A stretch of DNA of 64,000 nucleotides from Allobosea sp. (GCF_017308075.1 NZ_JAFKFX010000024.1:62001-126000); one strand, 5' to 3'. Numbered from the stretch's first letter, positions 18,482 to 28,211 are shown. Notes: a model not told the origin generated them from the sequence alone. A program made the numbers and translations.

Positions 18482-20356
18482 TCAGGCGCTCTCCAGTTCC
18501 TCGCTGAGCGACAGCCATTCCTCTTCGGCCGCGCCGAGCGCCTCGGCGAGCTCGGCGCGCTGGCGCGAGAGCTGCAGCGCCTTGTCCGGATCGCGCGCAA
18601 AGGCCGCGCCATTGCCGAGCACCTCGTCGACCTTCTCGATCAGCCCGGTGAGCTTGGCGATGCGCGCCTCGGCGAGGTTGAGCTTCTGGCGCAGTGGTCC
18701 TTGCGCCGCGCGCTTCTGGGCGTTGCCCTTGCGCTCGTCGGCCTTGCCGGGGACGGGGGCTTCCTGAGCGGGTTTCTCCCGTTTCGCCTGCTTCTCCTTG
18801 CCGAGCACGAAGCTGCGATAATCCTCCATGTCGCCGTCGAAGCTCTTCACCGTGCCGTCTGCGACCAGCCAGAGCCGGTCGGCGCAGGCCTCGATCAGGA
18901 ATCGGTCATGGCTGACCAGGATCACAGCGCCGGGATAGTCGTTGATCGCCTTGACCAGCGCGGTGCGGCTGTCGATGTCGAGATGGTTGGTCGGCTCGTC
19001 GAGGATGAGCAGATGCGGGCCGCCAAAGGTGGCGATGCCGAGCATCAGCCGGGCCTTCTCGCCGCCGGAGAGATTCTTGACCGGCGTGTCGGCCTTGGCT
19101 GCGGGGAAGCCGATCTGCGCCGTGCGGGCCCGCACCCGGGCCTCCGGCTCGTCCGGCATCAGCTGGCGGATATGGCCGACCGGCGTGTCCTCCATGCGTA
19201 GCTCGTCGAGCTGGTGCTGGGCGAAATAGGCGGTCTGGAGCTTGGACGAGCGCTTCATCTCGCCGGAGAGCGGGGCGAGGCGGCCGCCGATCAGCTTGCA
19301 GAAGGTCGACTTGCCGTTGCCGTTCGAGCCTAACAGGGCGATGCGATCGTCCGGCGCCAGCGTCAGGTTGAGTCGCTGCAGCACCTTGCGCTCGCCATAG
19401 CCGGCGCTGGCACTTTCGAGCACCACCATCGGCGGCGAGAGCGGCCGTTCCGGCTCCGGAAAAGAAAATGGCTGGACGTCGCGATCCTGGATGACCGCGA
19501 TCTCCTGCATCTTCTCGAGGCGCTTGACGCGCGACTGCGCCTGTCGCGCCTTGGTCGCCTTGGCCTTGAAGCGGTCGACGAAGGCCTGGAGATGCTTGCG
19601 TTCGGCATCCTGCTTGTCGCGCGCCTTGGCGAGATGAGCCTGCTTCTCGGCGCGCAGCTTCTCGAAGGCGCTGTAGCCGCCGCGATAGATCGTCAGCTTG
19701 CCCTGGTCGAGATGCAGGATGTGGTCGACGCAGGTATCGAGCAGTTCGCGGTCATGGCTGACGACCAGAACGGTATGCGGGTAGCGCTCAAGATAGTCGT
19801 AGAGCCAGAGCGTGCCTTCCAGGTCGAGATAGTTGGTCGGCTCGTCGAGCAGCAGAAGGTCGGGCTCGGAGAACAGCACCGCGGCGAGTGCGACGCGCAT
19901 GCGCCAGCCGCCCGAGAAATCCGAGCAGGGGCGCTGCTGGGCTTCCTCGTCGAAGCCGAGGCCGTGCAGCACGGTCGCGGCGCGGGCCGGGGCAGAATGG
20001 GCGCCGATATCGGCGAGCCGGGTCTCGATCTCGGCGATGCGCATCGGGTCGGTCGCGCTCTGCGCCTCCTTCATCAGGGCGGCGCGCTCGGTGTCGGCGG
20101 CGAGGACGACGTCGATCAGCTTCTCGGGCCCGCCCGGCGCCTCCTGCGCCACCCCGCCGATCCGCATGCCCCGTGGCAGGCTGACGCTGCCGCCTTCCGG
20201 AGAGAGGTCGCCGGTGATGATGCGGAACAGGGTGGTCTTGCCGGTGCCGTTGCGGCCGACCAGCCCGACGCGCGCGCCTGCCGGCAGTGCCGCGCCGGCC
20301 TTGTCCAGCAGCAGCCTGTCGCCGAGCCGGTAGGTGATGTCGCTGAGGGTGAGCAT
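18482..20356 (-). CDS. ABC-F family ATPase (YheS/Uup type)
   Basis: 624 residues with two ABC domains on one chain and no membrane segments, the ABC-F layout. Domain 1 has Walker A GRNGTGKTTL (about 34-43), signature FSGGWRMRVAL and Walker B LLLLDEPTNYLD. A charged linker (about 235-300) separates it from domain 2, which has GSNGNGKSTF, LSGGEKARL and LLILDEPTNHLD. The C-terminus (about 540-624) is a Lys/Glu-rich coiled coil. ABC-F proteins act on the ribosome to relieve stalled translation; closest in layout to E. coli YheS. It is transcribed alone and converges with the lipoprotein gene. Confidence 0.92.
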   Translation of the reverse strand: MLTLSDITYRLGDRLLLDKAGAALPAGARVGLVGRNGTGKTTLFRIITGDLSPEGGSVSLPRGMRIGGVAQEAPGGPEKLIDVVLAADTERAALMKEAQSATDPMRIAEIETRLADIGAHSAPARAATVLHGLGFDEEAQQRPCSDFSGGWRMRVALAAVLFSEPDLLLLDEPTNYLDLEGTLWLYDYLERYPHTVLVVSHDRELLDTCVDHILHLDQGKLTIYRGGYSAFEKLRAEKQAHLAKARDKQDAERKHLQAFVDRFKAKATKARQAQSRVKRLEKMQEIAVIQDRDVQPFSFPEPERPLSPPMVVLESASAGYGERKVLQRLNLTLAPDDRIALLGSNGNGKSTFCKLIGGRLAPLSGEMKRSSKLQTAYFAQHQLDELRMEDTPVGHIRQLMPDEPEARVRARTAQIGFPAAKADTPVKNLSGGEKARLMLGIATFGGPHLLILDEPTNHLDIDSRTALVKAINDYPGAVILVSHDRFLIEACADRLWLVADGTVKSFDGDMEDYRSFVLGKEKQAKREKPAQEAPVPGKADERKGNAQKRAAQGPLRQKLNLAEARIAKLTGLIEKVDEVLGNGAAFARDPDKALQLSRQRAELAEALGAAEEEWLSLSEELESA

Positions 20357-20510
20357 GGGCTGGCTTTAGGCAAACTTGCCAGGGCGATGCAAACCAGAAA
20401 TGGGGCAGGGCGGCCCAGTCACGAATTCGACATATTCCGGCCACGCTGGGGCCCGCCGCCTACCGCACCCAGGAAATCGATGTAACGCCCTGATTCGCAA
20501 AGAACAATCC

Positions 20511-20687
20511 ATGCAGATCGGCTTCCTCGTCCCGTATCGGCGTCGCGTTTCGCTCATGGCTGTCTTCGTCATCCTCCTGGCCTTGGTGGTCGGCAGTGCC
20601 GCCGCGCTCGCGGCGCTCGCCCCGTCTCCGCATCCATTCCGTGGTATTACGACGCCGTCCTCCGCGCCGGTTGCTGACTTTAGGTAA
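20511..20687 (+). CDS. Possible 58-residue single-pass membrane protein
   Basis: An ATG-initiated ORF beginning [18 protein letters not shown] with a basic N-terminus (YRRR), one membrane segment (about residues 15-38) and a Pro/Ser-rich tail ending in ADFR. The ribosome binding site is weak (AAAGAA), and I recognise no family. It lies in the 393-base gap between the ABC-F gene and the chemoreceptor gene, in the same direction as the latter. The positive-inside layout is reasonable, but it could be chance. Confidence 0.33.
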   Translation: MQIGFLVPYRRRVSLMAVFVILLALVVGSAAALAALAPSPHPFRGITTPSSAPVADFR

Positions 20688-20693
20688 AGTTAA
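20679..20693 (+). promoter_or_regulatory. CtrA-like binding site upstream of the chemoreceptor gene
   Basis: TTTA, seven bases, TTAA followed by C differs by one base from the CtrA consensus TTAA-N7-TTAA. It is 57 bases upstream of the preferred GTG start of the chemoreceptor gene. CtrA controls motility and chemotaxis genes in many Alphaproteobacteria, which fits the downstream gene, but a single near match is weak evidence. Confidence 0.35.
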
Positions 20694-20749
20694 CCTACTT
20701 CAGGTTGTATCTCTCCCGATTAGCGTTAGATCGGGCGGGGAAAACAGCG

Positions 20750-22888
20750 GTGTACAGCCTTAGGGTACGGCTTCCCGCCGCTATGCTCGCGCTTGCCTGC
20801 CTCGCTGCGGTGACGGTCGGTGTTTCAGCCTATCTCGCCGTCACCAGCTGGGCCCGGGAAGCGTCGCGCGCCCGGCTCCATGCGCTGGCCGAAAGCCATT
20901 CGCGCGCCATCGAACGGCGGCTGGTGTTGCTGCGCTCGGAGCTGGCCGTCCAGGCGCGCAGCGCCTTTACGGTGGCGGCGCTCGACGAGCTCGGCAAATG
21001 GCTGGAACTGGGGCCGCATGACCTGAATGCCGTTCTCAGCCATTATCAGGGCGATGGCATGCGGCCGCTGCCGGAGCGTCTGGCGTTGAACGGCCACGGC
21101 CACCAGCACGGCTACTCCTGGCGCCATGTCCGGATCCACGAGACCTATGCCGCCGCGCTGAAGCAATTCAACTACGCCGACATCTACCTTGTCTCGATGA
21201 AGGGACGGGTCGTCTACAGCGCCACCAAGGGGCCGGAGTTCGGCCGCCTTCTCAGCGATCCGGAGTTCGTCGGCAGTGGTCTTGCACAGGTGGTCGAGGA
21301 GGCGCGCCACCAGCCGGCAGGCACGCAGATCCTGCGGGATTATGCCCCCTATGACCTGATCGGCGGCGAGCCGCGCGCCTTCCTGGCCGCCCCCTTCTAC
21401 GATATCGAGCTCGATGCCACCGAGCAGGTCGGCACGCTCGTCATCGCCGTCAATTCAGGGTTGATCGACGATGTTCTCAGCGCCAACGCCGCCGGGCGCG
21501 GCGAGATCGGCGTCTATGTGGTCGGCGAGGACGGCTTCACGCGCTCGAGCCCGGCAGCCCGCCGCGAGGCATCCGCCCCGAGCGATTCGCTCGACCAACG
21601 CCGACTCCCCAGCCGCGGGGATGATGGGCTGCTCCGCATGACCAGTCATGACGGAACCGCGCTCGTCGCCACCGGGCGCTCGATCGCGGCCGGCGACTGG
21701 CGTTGGCAGCTCTGGCTGACCGAGCCGGAGCGCGCGGCCTTCGCCGTCGTCGGCAAGATCCGCGGTGCGATCGTCACCGCCGGCCTGCTCGTCCTGGCGC
21801 CGCTGCTCGGCTTTGCGATCCTGCTCGGCTGGTCCGTGGCGCGTCCGATCGGCGGCCTCTCCGATGCGCTTGCCGGCATTGCCGCCGGCCGCACCGACCA
21901 GGCGATTCCGGGTGCGCAGCGCCGCGATGAGATCGGTGGCATCGCCGCTTCGATCGGCACGATACGCGAGACCCTGCAACGCGAGACGCAATGGCGCGAG
22001 GCGCAACAGGAGACGCGCCGCGCCGAGGCCGAGCGGCATCGCCGCAGTCTGCTTGGTGAGCTGGCGGGCGAGCTCGAGCAATCGGTGCGCACCGTCAGCA
22101 CCTCGGTGGCGACCGCGGCCGGTGCGCTCGCGGCGACCGCCAACCAGCTCAGCGAGAGCGCCGGCGCGGCGAGGACCGGCGCTGCCGATGCCGAGCTGTC
22201 GACCGGGAATGCGATCGCCCGTGTCCATTCGATCGAGCGCGCGGCCCAGGATCTGCTCGGCGCGGTCGAGAGCCTGTCCGGCGAGGTCAGTCGTTCCGAT
22301 GTCACGGCCGGGCAGGCGAGGCGGCACGCCGATGATGTCAGCGAGGTCGTCGACGGGCTGGCGAGCGGCGCGGCCCGGGTCTCGGAGGTGGTCGGCCTGA
22401 TCTCGGCGATCGCCGGACAGACCAATCTGCTCGCCCTCAACGCGACCATCGAAGCGGCGCGTGCCGGCGAGGCTGGCCGCGGCTTCGCGGTCGTCGCCGC
22501 CGAGGTGAAGTCGCTTGCGGCCCAGACGGCCGGTGCGACCGAGGATATCGCACTGCAGATCGACGCCATGAACAAGGCGACGGCGGCGACCGTCGACGGC
22601 ATGGCCGGCATCCATGCCATGGTGCAGGAGTTGAGCGAGGCGACGCGGCGTACCGCGCAGACCATGCTGCGCCAGCATGAGGCGACCCATGCGATCGCCG
22701 CCGACGTCGTCGCCGCGACACGGGAGATCGTCCAGATCGGTCAGGCGACCGGCCAGCTTTCGCTCGCCTCGCGCCACACCGCCGGCTCGGCCGATGCGGT
22801 GCTGGCTGCGGCAGATGAGCTGACCGGGCTGGCGCAGGCGCTGGAAGGGCGCGTCGACCGGCTGATCGCAGAGCTTCGCGTCGCCTGA
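20750..22888 (+). CDS. Methyl-accepting chemotaxis protein
   Basis: 713 residues from the GTG at 20750, which follows GGGCGGGG; a TTG at 20705 would add 15 residues before the membrane anchor. Membrane segment 1 is at about 10-31. A periplasmic sensor domain of about 300 residues, possibly of Cache type, follows up to membrane segment 2 (about 341-363). A HAMP domain ([20 protein letters not shown]) is at about 364-416. The signalling domain contains the conserved hairpin tip [20 protein letters not shown] followed by [17 protein letters not shown]. There is no C-terminal CheR-tethering pentapeptide (it ends LIAELRVA). The ligand cannot be read from the sequence. Confidence 0.93.
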   Translation: MYSLRVRLPAAMLALACLAAVTVGVSAYLAVTSWAREASRARLHALAESHSRAIERRLVLLRSELAVQARSAFTVAALDELGKWLELGPHDLNAVLSHYQGDGMRPLPERLALNGHGHQHGYSWRHVRIHETYAAALKQFNYADIYLVSMKGRVVYSATKGPEFGRLLSDPEFVGSGLAQVVEEARHQPAGTQILRDYAPYDLIGGEPRAFLAAPFYDIELDATEQVGTLVIAVNSGLIDDVLSANAAGRGEIGVYVVGEDGFTRSSPAARREASAPSDSLDQRRLPSRGDDGLLRMTSHDGTALVATGRSIAAGDWRWQLWLTEPERAAFAVVGKIRGAIVTAGLLVLAPLLGFAILLGWSVARPIGGLSDALAGIAAGRTDQAIPGAQRRDEIGGIAASIGTIRETLQRETQWREAQQETRRAEAERHRRSLLGELAGELEQSVRTVSTSVATAAGALAATANQLSESAGAARTGAADAELSTGNAIARVHSIERAAQDLLGAVESLSGEVSRSDVTAGQARRHADDVSEVVDGLASGAARVSEVVGLISAIAGQTNLLALNATIEAARAGEAGRGFAVVAAEVKSLAAQTAGATEDIALQIDAMNKATAATVDGMAGIHAMVQELSEATRRTAQTMLRQHEATHAIAADVVAATREIVQIGQATGQLSLASRHTAGSADAVLAAADELTGLAQALEGRVDRLIAELRVA

Positions 22889-22927
22889 ACGCTTGTCGAC
22901 GCCCGGCGCTTTGGCTAACGCTGGCGC

Positions 22928-23428
22928 ATGCGTACCGCCTTCTACACCGGCTCCTTCGATCCCGTCACCAACGGCCATGCCGACGTCATCGCGGCAGCGG
23001 CGAAGCTGTGCGACCGGCTCGTGCTCGCGATCGGGGTCCACCCCGGCAAGAAGCCGGTGCTGTCCGTCGAGCAGCGGGCCGAGCTGCTGCGTGTCGTCGC
23101 CGAGCCGCTGGCCCGGGCGGCCGGCGCGCGCGTCGAGGTCGTGACCTTCGACGATCTCGCGGTCGACGCCGCGCGCAAGGCCGGAGCCAGCATCATCATT
23201 CGCGGCCTGCGCGACGGCACGGATCTCGACTACGAGATGCAGATGGTCGGCATGAACGCGGCGATGGCGCCGGAGCTGCAGACCGTGTTTCTGCCGGCGA
23301 CCCCGCTGACCCGCCATATCACCGCCACCCTGGTGCGTCAGATCGCTGCGATGGGCGGCGATATCTCGGCCTTCGTGCCGGCGCCGGTCGAACACGCGCT
23401 GAGGGCTGCCTTCGCCACCGAGAGGTGA
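22928..23428 (+). CDS. coaD: Phosphopantetheine adenylyltransferase
   Basis: 166 residues. It adenylates 4'-phosphopantetheine in coenzyme A synthesis. The nucleotidyltransferase motif T-x-G-H is at 14-17 in [28 protein letters not shown] is the second signature, and [17 protein letters not shown] is the equivalent of the ISSxxVR motif. Length is normal for CoaD. It lies 39 bases after the chemoreceptor gene, with no functional link apparent. Confidence 0.96.
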   Translation: MRTAFYTGSFDPVTNGHADVIAAAAKLCDRLVLAIGVHPGKKPVLSVEQRAELLRVVAEPLARAAGARVEVVTFDDLAVDAARKAGASIIIRGLRDGTDLDYEMQMVGMNAAMAPELQTVFLPATPLTRHITATLVRQIAAMGGDISAFVPAPVEHALRAAFATER

Positions 23429-23548
23429 GGGCGCTGTCCAGCGTTTAAGGCACTCGCCGGGTTGCAATTTCGCGACCGGGATGGTGTTTCTGGAACCTTG
23501 CCGACTCGCTGCGCCGGCCGGCGCAATCTCCTCCTGAAGAGCCCTGCG

Positions 23549-24880
23549 ATGCGCCTCTCCCGCTATTTCCTGCCGATCCTGCGCGACACGCCCAAGGAGG
23601 CCGAGATCGTCTCGCATCGGCTGATGCTGCGTGCGGGCATGATCCGCCAGCAATCGGCCGGCATCTATTCCTGGCTGCCGCTCGGTCTGCGCGTCCTCAA
23701 CAAGATCAGCGCCGTGGTCCGCGAGGAACAGAATCGCGCCGGCGCCGTCGAGATCCTGATGCCGACGATCCAGTCGGCCGATCTCTGGCGTGAGAGCGGG
23801 CGCTACGACGCCTATGGCAAGGAGATGCTGCGGATCAAGGATCGGCACGACCGCGAGATGCTCTATGGCCCGACCAATGAGGAGATGGTCACCGAGATCT
23901 TCCGCTCCTATGTCAAGTCCTACAAGGACTTGCCGCTCAACCTCTACCACATCCAGTGGAAGTTCCGGGACGAGGTCCGTCCGCGCTTCGGCGTGATGCG
24001 AGGCCGCGAGTTCCTGATGAAGGACGCCTATTCCTTCGATCTCGACCAGGCCGGCGCGCGCCATGCCTACAACCGGATGTTCACCGCCTATCTGCGCACC
24101 TTCGCGCGCCTCGGCCTGAAGGCGATCCCGATGCGTGCCGATACCGGCCCGATCGGCGGTGACCTCAGCCATGAGTTCATCGTGCTCGCCTCGACCGGCG
24201 AGAGCCAGGTCTTCTGCCACCAGGATTACCTGAACTTCGAGACGCCGGTCGTCGACACTGATTTCGACAGCGTCGCCGGGCTGCAGGGCGTCGTCGACAA
24301 GTGGACCAGCCTCTACGCCGCCACCGAGGAGATGCACGACGAGGCGGCTTTCGGCGCCATTCCGGCCGACAGGCAGGTTTCTGCCCGCGGCATCGAGGTC
24401 GGCCATATCTTCTATTTCGGCACCAAATATTCCGAGCCGATGGGCGCGACGGTCGCCGGCCCGGACGGGCGCGAGACCCCGGTCCATATGGGCTCCTACG
24501 GCATCGGCCCGAGCCGGCTCGTCGCCGCGCTGATCGAGGCCGGCCATGACGAGGCCGGCATCGTCTGGCCCGACGAGATCGCCCCCTTCGACATTGCGGT
24601 GCTCAACCTGAAGACCGGCGATGCCGCGACCGACGCCGCCTGCGAGCAGCTCTACAAGGGCCTCGCCGCCAAGGGCTACGACATGCTCTATGACGACCGC
24701 GACGAGCGGCCGGGCGGCAAGTTCGCCACCGCCGACCTGATCGGCATGCCCTGGCAGGTGATCGTCGGGCCGAAATCCCTCGCCGAGGGCAAGGTCGAGC
24801 TCAAGCGCCGCGCCGGCGGCGAGCGCGAGCTGGTCTCGCTGGAGGCGGCGCTGGCCCGCTTCCCCGGCAAAAGCGCGTGA
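23549..24880 (+). CDS. proS: Prolyl-tRNA synthetase (short alphaproteobacterial form)
   Basis: 443 residues from the ATG at 23549 ([19 protein letters not shown]); the upstream in-frame extension is not conserved in type. Class II motifs are visible: [33 protein letters not shown] (motif 2) and [14 protein letters not shown] (motif 3). The C-terminal anticodon-binding domain holds [20 protein letters not shown]. At 443 residues it lacks most of the roughly 180-residue editing insertion of the E. coli enzyme (572 residues), as is usual in Rhizobiales. It is followed by lolC with 13 bases between. Confidence 0.95.
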   Translation: MRLSRYFLPILRDTPKEAEIVSHRLMLRAGMIRQQSAGIYSWLPLGLRVLNKISAVVREEQNRAGAVEILMPTIQSADLWRESGRYDAYGKEMLRIKDRHDREMLYGPTNEEMVTEIFRSYVKSYKDLPLNLYHIQWKFRDEVRPRFGVMRGREFLMKDAYSFDLDQAGARHAYNRMFTAYLRTFARLGLKAIPMRADTGPIGGDLSHEFIVLASTGESQVFCHQDYLNFETPVVDTDFDSVAGLQGVVDKWTSLYAATEEMHDEAAFGAIPADRQVSARGIEVGHIFYFGTKYSEPMGATVAGPDGRETPVHMGSYGIGPSRLVAALIEAGHDEAGIVWPDEIAPFDIAVLNLKTGDAATDAACEQLYKGLAAKGYDMLYDDRDERPGGKFATADLIGMPWQVIVGPKSLAEGKVELKRRAGGERELVSLEAALARFPGKSA

Positions 24881-24893
24881 ACGGAGCGTGGCG

Positions 24894-26192
24894 ATGAGCA
24901 CGGCCAGCGAGGCGGCGCCCGTCGCAGCGGTGCCCACCGGCACGAAGCCCTTCGCCGGCTTCGAATGGCTGCTCGCCGGCCGTTATCTGCGCACGCGCCG
25001 CCGCGAAGGCTTCGTCTCGGTGATCGCCGGCTTCTCGTTCCTTGGCATCCTGCTCGGCGTTGCCACGCTGATCATCGTGATGTCGGTGATGAACGGCTTC
25101 CGCAAGGAGCTGCTGGAGAAGATCGTCGGCGTCAACGGCCACATCTTCGCCACCCCGATCGACCGCCCGCTCGATGACTACGAGGCGGTGGCGCAGCGCC
25201 TGCGCAAGGTGCACGGCATCAAGTTCGCGATCCCGCTGGTCGAGGGGCAGGCGCTCGCCTCCTCGCAGGTCGGCAATGGCGGCGTGCTGGTGCGCGGCAT
25301 CTCGGAGGAGGACATCAAGTCGATCCCCTTCGTCGCCAACAACATCAAGCAGGGCACGCTCGACGGCTTCGGAACGGCTGGCGGCGTCGCCATCGGTCGG
25401 CGGCTTGCGGCCTCGCTCGGCCTGCAGGCCGGCGACACCATCACCATCGTCACCCCGCGCGGAGCCTCGACACCCTTCGGCACGGCGCCGCGGATCAAGG
25501 CCTACCCGGTCACGGCAGTGTTCGAGATCGGCATGTCGGAGTTCGACGCCTCCTTCGTCTTCATGCCGCTCGGCGAGAGCCAGGCCTATTTCAACCGTGA
25601 CGGCGACGTGAACGTCATCGAGATCTTCATCGACGATCCCGACCGGACTCAGGCGGTGCGCGATGCCATCGAGGCGGACGCTCCGCGCCCTCTGGTCCTG
25701 TCCGACTGGCGCCAGCGCAACCGGACCTTCTTCAACGCGCTCGAGGTCGAGCGCAATGTGATGTTCATCATCCTGACCCTGATCGTGCTGGTCGCGGCGC
25801 TGAACATCGTCTCCGGCCTGATCATGCTGGTGAAGGACAAGACCGAGGACATCGCGATCATGCGCACCATGGGGGCCTCGCGCGGCACGGTGCTCCGCGT
25901 TTTCCTGATCACCGGCGCGACGATCGGCGTGGTCGGGACCCTGGGCGGATTGCTGCTCGGCGTCGCCTTCGCCAACAACATCAAGTCGATCATGGGGGCC
26001 ATCAACTGGATCACCGGGGCCAATCTCTGGGATCCGACCGTGCGCTTCCTCAGCGACATCCCCTCGGTGATCGATTGGCGCGAAGTCGCCAGCGTCGTCG
26101 GGATGGCGCTCGTCCTGTCGCTGCTGGCGACGCTTTATCCGGCCTGGAAGGCGGCGCGGCTCGACCCCGTCCAGGCCCTGCGGATGGGCTAG
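24894..26192 (+). CDS. lolC: Lipoprotein-releasing ABC transporter permease (LolC/LolE family)
   Basis: 432 residues. One membrane segment near the N-terminus (about 45-70) is followed by a large periplasmic domain (about 70-280). Three C-terminal segments (about 285-310, 330-360, 395-420) follow, in the FtsX/MacB-type fold. With LolD it releases outer-membrane lipoproteins from the inner membrane to LolA. DKTEDIAIMRTMGAS is the coupling-helix region that contacts LolD. The ATG at 24894 is chosen because GGAG lies seven bases upstream; a GTG two codons earlier is too close to it. Only one LolC/E-type gene is present here, so the permease may be a homodimer. Confidence 0.93.
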   Translation: MSTASEAAPVAAVPTGTKPFAGFEWLLAGRYLRTRRREGFVSVIAGFSFLGILLGVATLIIVMSVMNGFRKELLEKIVGVNGHIFATPIDRPLDDYEAVAQRLRKVHGIKFAIPLVEGQALASSQVGNGGVLVRGISEEDIKSIPFVANNIKQGTLDGFGTAGGVAIGRRLAASLGLQAGDTITIVTPRGASTPFGTAPRIKAYPVTAVFEIGMSEFDASFVFMPLGESQAYFNRDGDVNVIEIFIDDPDRTQAVRDAIEADAPRPLVLSDWRQRNRTFFNALEVERNVMFIILTLIVLVAALNIVSGLIMLVKDKTEDIAIMRTMGASRGTVLRVFLITGATIGVVGTLGGLLLGVAFANNIKSIMGAINWITGANLWDPTVRFLSDIPSVIDWREVASVVGMALVLSLLATLYPAWKAARLDPVQALRMG

Positions 26193-26201
26193 GGGCAGGC
26201 C

Positions 26202-26891
26202 ATGGCAACCGAGACCCCTGCGCTCTTTCTGTCCCAGATCGAGCGCTTCTATCCGCAGAGCGACGGGCCGCTGGAAATCCTGCGCAAGGCCGATTTCGCG
26301 ATCTGGCCGGGCGAGCTCGTCGCGCTGGTCGCGCCGAGCGGTACCGGCAAGTCGACGCTGCTGCATGTCGCCGGCCTGCTGGAGAGCCCCGATGCCGGCG
26401 AGGTCTTCATTGGCGGCGTCGCGACCTCGCAGCTCGACGACAAGGGCTTGACCCGGCTGCGACGCACCGAGATCGGCTTCGTCTACCAGTTCCACCATCT
26501 CCTGCCCGAGTTCTCGGCGCTGGAGAACGTCGTGCTGCCGCAGCGCATTCGCGGCCTCGGCAAGCAGGAGGCTTCCGAGCGGGCGACCGAGCTCCTGACC
26601 TTCCTGGGCCTGGGGGACCGGCTCGACCATCTGCCGAGCGAATTGTCGGGCGGCGAGCAGCAGCGCGTCGCCATCGGCCGCGCCGTCGCCAATGCGCCGC
26701 GCGTGCTCCTGGCCGATGAGCCGACAGGCAATCTCGACCCGCACACCTCGCTGCACGTGTTCGGCACGCTGGTGGCGCTCGCGCGTGCTTCGGGCCTCGC
26801 GGCACTGATCGCGACCCATAATCTCGACCTCGCCTATCGCATGGACCGGCGCGTCACCATTCGCGACGGGCTGGTCGTGCCGCTCGACTAG
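26202..26891 (+). CDS. lolD: Lipoprotein-releasing ABC transporter ATP-binding protein LolD
   Basis: 229 residues. Walker [13 protein letters not shown] is at about 44-55, Q-loop [16 protein letters not shown] at about 95-110. The signature [15 protein letters not shown] and Walker [14 protein letters not shown] follow. It powers lipoprotein release together with LolC, nine bases upstream. The pattern FxALENVxLPxRI after the Q-loop is typical of the LolD/MacB subgroup. Confidence 0.95.
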   Translation: MATETPALFLSQIERFYPQSDGPLEILRKADFAIWPGELVALVAPSGTGKSTLLHVAGLLESPDAGEVFIGGVATSQLDDKGLTRLRRTEIGFVYQFHHLLPEFSALENVVLPQRIRGLGKQEASERATELLTFLGLGDRLDHLPSELSGGEQQRVAIGRAVANAPRVLLADEPTGNLDPHTSLHVFGTLVALARASGLAALIATHNLDLAYRMDRRVTIRDGLVVPLD

Positions 26892-26947
26892 GATCAACTC
26901 AGATCGCGGCGCGCTGAGCGGTACGAGGCAGGGCTCTTTGCGCGGAC

Positions 26948-27895
26948 TCAGGGCGATCGCGCTTTCCGGCGCGGCGCCACGACGATCAGGCCGGCGATGA
27001 CGATCACCGCGATGCCGGCCCAGGTCGCCGGCGCCGGAAAGTCGCCGAAGATGACAAGGCCCAGCGCCGTCGCTCCGACCAGTTCGAGATAGACCAGCGG
27101 CGACAGCGTCGAGACCTGGGCGAAGCGGAAGGCGCTGATCGTCATCAGATTGCTGGCGGCCGAGATCAGGCCCATGAGCAGGATGAGTATGATGCCCTCG
27201 CGGTCGGGCATGCTCCATTGGAAGATCACGAAGGGCGTCAGCATGGCGATGCCGAGCGCGAGCTGCAGCGTCAGGGTCGAGAGCGGCGAGGAGGCCTTCG
27301 CCGTGGCACGCGTCATCACGAGATAGCAGGCCATCAGCGCGCCCGAGGCCAGGGCGATCAGCGTGCCGCTGCTCGTCTCGGCGCCGGGGCGGACGACCAG
27401 GAGCGCGCCGCCAAAGCCGAGCCCGACGGCCGCCAGCCGGCGCCAGTCGAGTCGCTCGCGCAGGATCAGGGTCGCGAGCAGGGTGGCGACGATCGGGGCG
27501 ACGAAATAGGCACCGAGCGCATCGGCGAGCGGGACATGCGTGATCGCCATGTAATAAAGCGTCATGGCGCTGACGAGGAAGGCGGTCCGGATGATCTGCG
27601 GCAGGAGCTGCCCGGGCGCGATCAGCGGCTCCGGCGAACGCCATTGCGCGATGGCGACGACCGGAAGCAGGAAGCCGAGCGCGGCGACATAGCGAGCCCA
27701 GCTCAGGAAGGGTGCCGAATGCGCACCGCTGAGATATTTGGCGATCGCGTCGGAACTCGGGATGATCAGCATCGAGCCCGCCATCAGCGCAATGCCCAGT
27801 GCGGCGCTGCGTCGCTGATCGGAGCCGTTCGGCTGAGGGGCCTCGCCCGCCACCGCGGTGGCTGCGCGCGAGACCGATTTCTGATGCGTATCCAT
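26948..27895 (-). CDS. EamA/DMT-superfamily transporter
   Basis: 315 residues from the ATG at 27895 (MDTHQKSVSRAAT). Ten predicted membrane segments form two EamA halves (about 30-165 and 180-310), with the motif RERLDWRRLAAVGLGFGGALLV closing the first half. The family exports small metabolites; the substrate cannot be read. The frame stays open 28 codons further upstream but without a clear ribosome binding site there. It is a single gene convergent with lolD, and its upstream region borders the LexA-box promoter at 28045. Confidence 0.87.
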   Translation of the reverse strand: MDTHQKSVSRAATAVAGEAPQPNGSDQRRSAALGIALMAGSMLIIPSSDAIAKYLSGAHSAPFLSWARYVAALGFLLPVVAIAQWRSPEPLIAPGQLLPQIIRTAFLVSAMTLYYMAITHVPLADALGAYFVAPIVATLLATLILRERLDWRRLAAVGLGFGGALLVVRPGAETSSGTLIALASGALMACYLVMTRATAKASSPLSTLTLQLALGIAMLTPFVIFQWSMPDREGIILILLMGLISAASNLMTISAFRFAQVSTLSPLVYLELVGATALGLVIFGDFPAPATWAGIAVIVIAGLIVVAPRRKARSP

Positions 27896-28044
27896 AACCC
27901 GATCCCGAGCGCCGCCTTCGCTCCGATGAAGACGAGCGCCGCGCCGGGCTTGGCCCGGACTCGAACCAGACGCAAGCATCCGGAGCGGGTAAGTTTTTGT
28001 TAACCGCGGTCACTTGCCCAGCAGATGGAAATAACCCATCGGCA

Positions 28045-28087
28045 TTGACCAGAACAAAAAGTGAACTAATCTGAACATAGATCGAAC
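28045..28087 (+). promoter_or_regulatory. SOS promoter with two tandem LexA boxes (GAAC-N7-GAAC)
   Basis: A -35 TTGACC (28045-28050), a 16-base spacer and a -10 TAATCT (28067-28072) form a promoter. Box 1 (GAAC 28052-28055, N7, GAAC 28063-28066) fills the spacer. Box 2 (GAAC 28073-28076, N7, GAAC 28084-28087) covers the expected transcription start. GAAC-N7-GAAC, read GTTC-N7-GTTC on the other strand, is the known alphaproteobacterial LexA site, and the lexA promoter in this window has the same motif. The four half-sites are 11, 10 and 11 bases apart, all on one helix face. The ribosome binding site of the downstream 36-codon gene begins three bases after box 2. Confidence 0.82.
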
Positions 28088-28100
28088 ACAGGAGATCGAC

Positions 28101-28211
28101 ATGCTGATCGCTCGCAAGCTGATGGCCGGTGCCGCCGAATTCTTCGCCCTCGCGCTCTTCGTCGGAATGATCTGGGTCTGGGCTGCGCTGGCAGCTGGCC
28201 CGAGCGTTTGA
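28101..28211 (+). CDS. 36-residue SOS-controlled single-pass membrane protein (SidA-like candidate)
   Basis: The ATG is preceded by AGGAG with a six-base spacer, an ideal ribosome binding site, directly after two LexA boxes. The product begins MLIARKLMAG and has a basic N-terminus (Arg5, Lys6), then one membrane segment at about residues 12-32 (AEFFALALFVGMIWVWAALA) and a short tail GPSV. The layout predicts the N-terminus inside and a very short periplasmic end. Known SOS-induced small inner-membrane proteins include SidA of Caulobacter, a 29-residue division inhibitor acting on FtsW/FtsN, and TisB of E. coli, a toxin. The SidA role is a hypothesis from size, topology and regulation; I have not compared sequences. 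dnaE starts 133 bases downstream in the same direction. Confidence 0.8.
   Translation: MLIARKLMAGAAEFFALALFVGMIWVWAALAAGPSV

Noticed and set aside
20705-20749. TTG start for the chemoreceptor
   Set aside because: No ribosome binding site, and it adds non-typical residues before the membrane anchor; GTG at 20750 has a G-rich site upstream. Not fully excluded.
27950-27972. GGTTCGAGTCC on the minus strand, like a tRNA T-loop
   Set aside because: The upstream sequence on that strand gives no acceptor, D or anticodon stem at the required distances.
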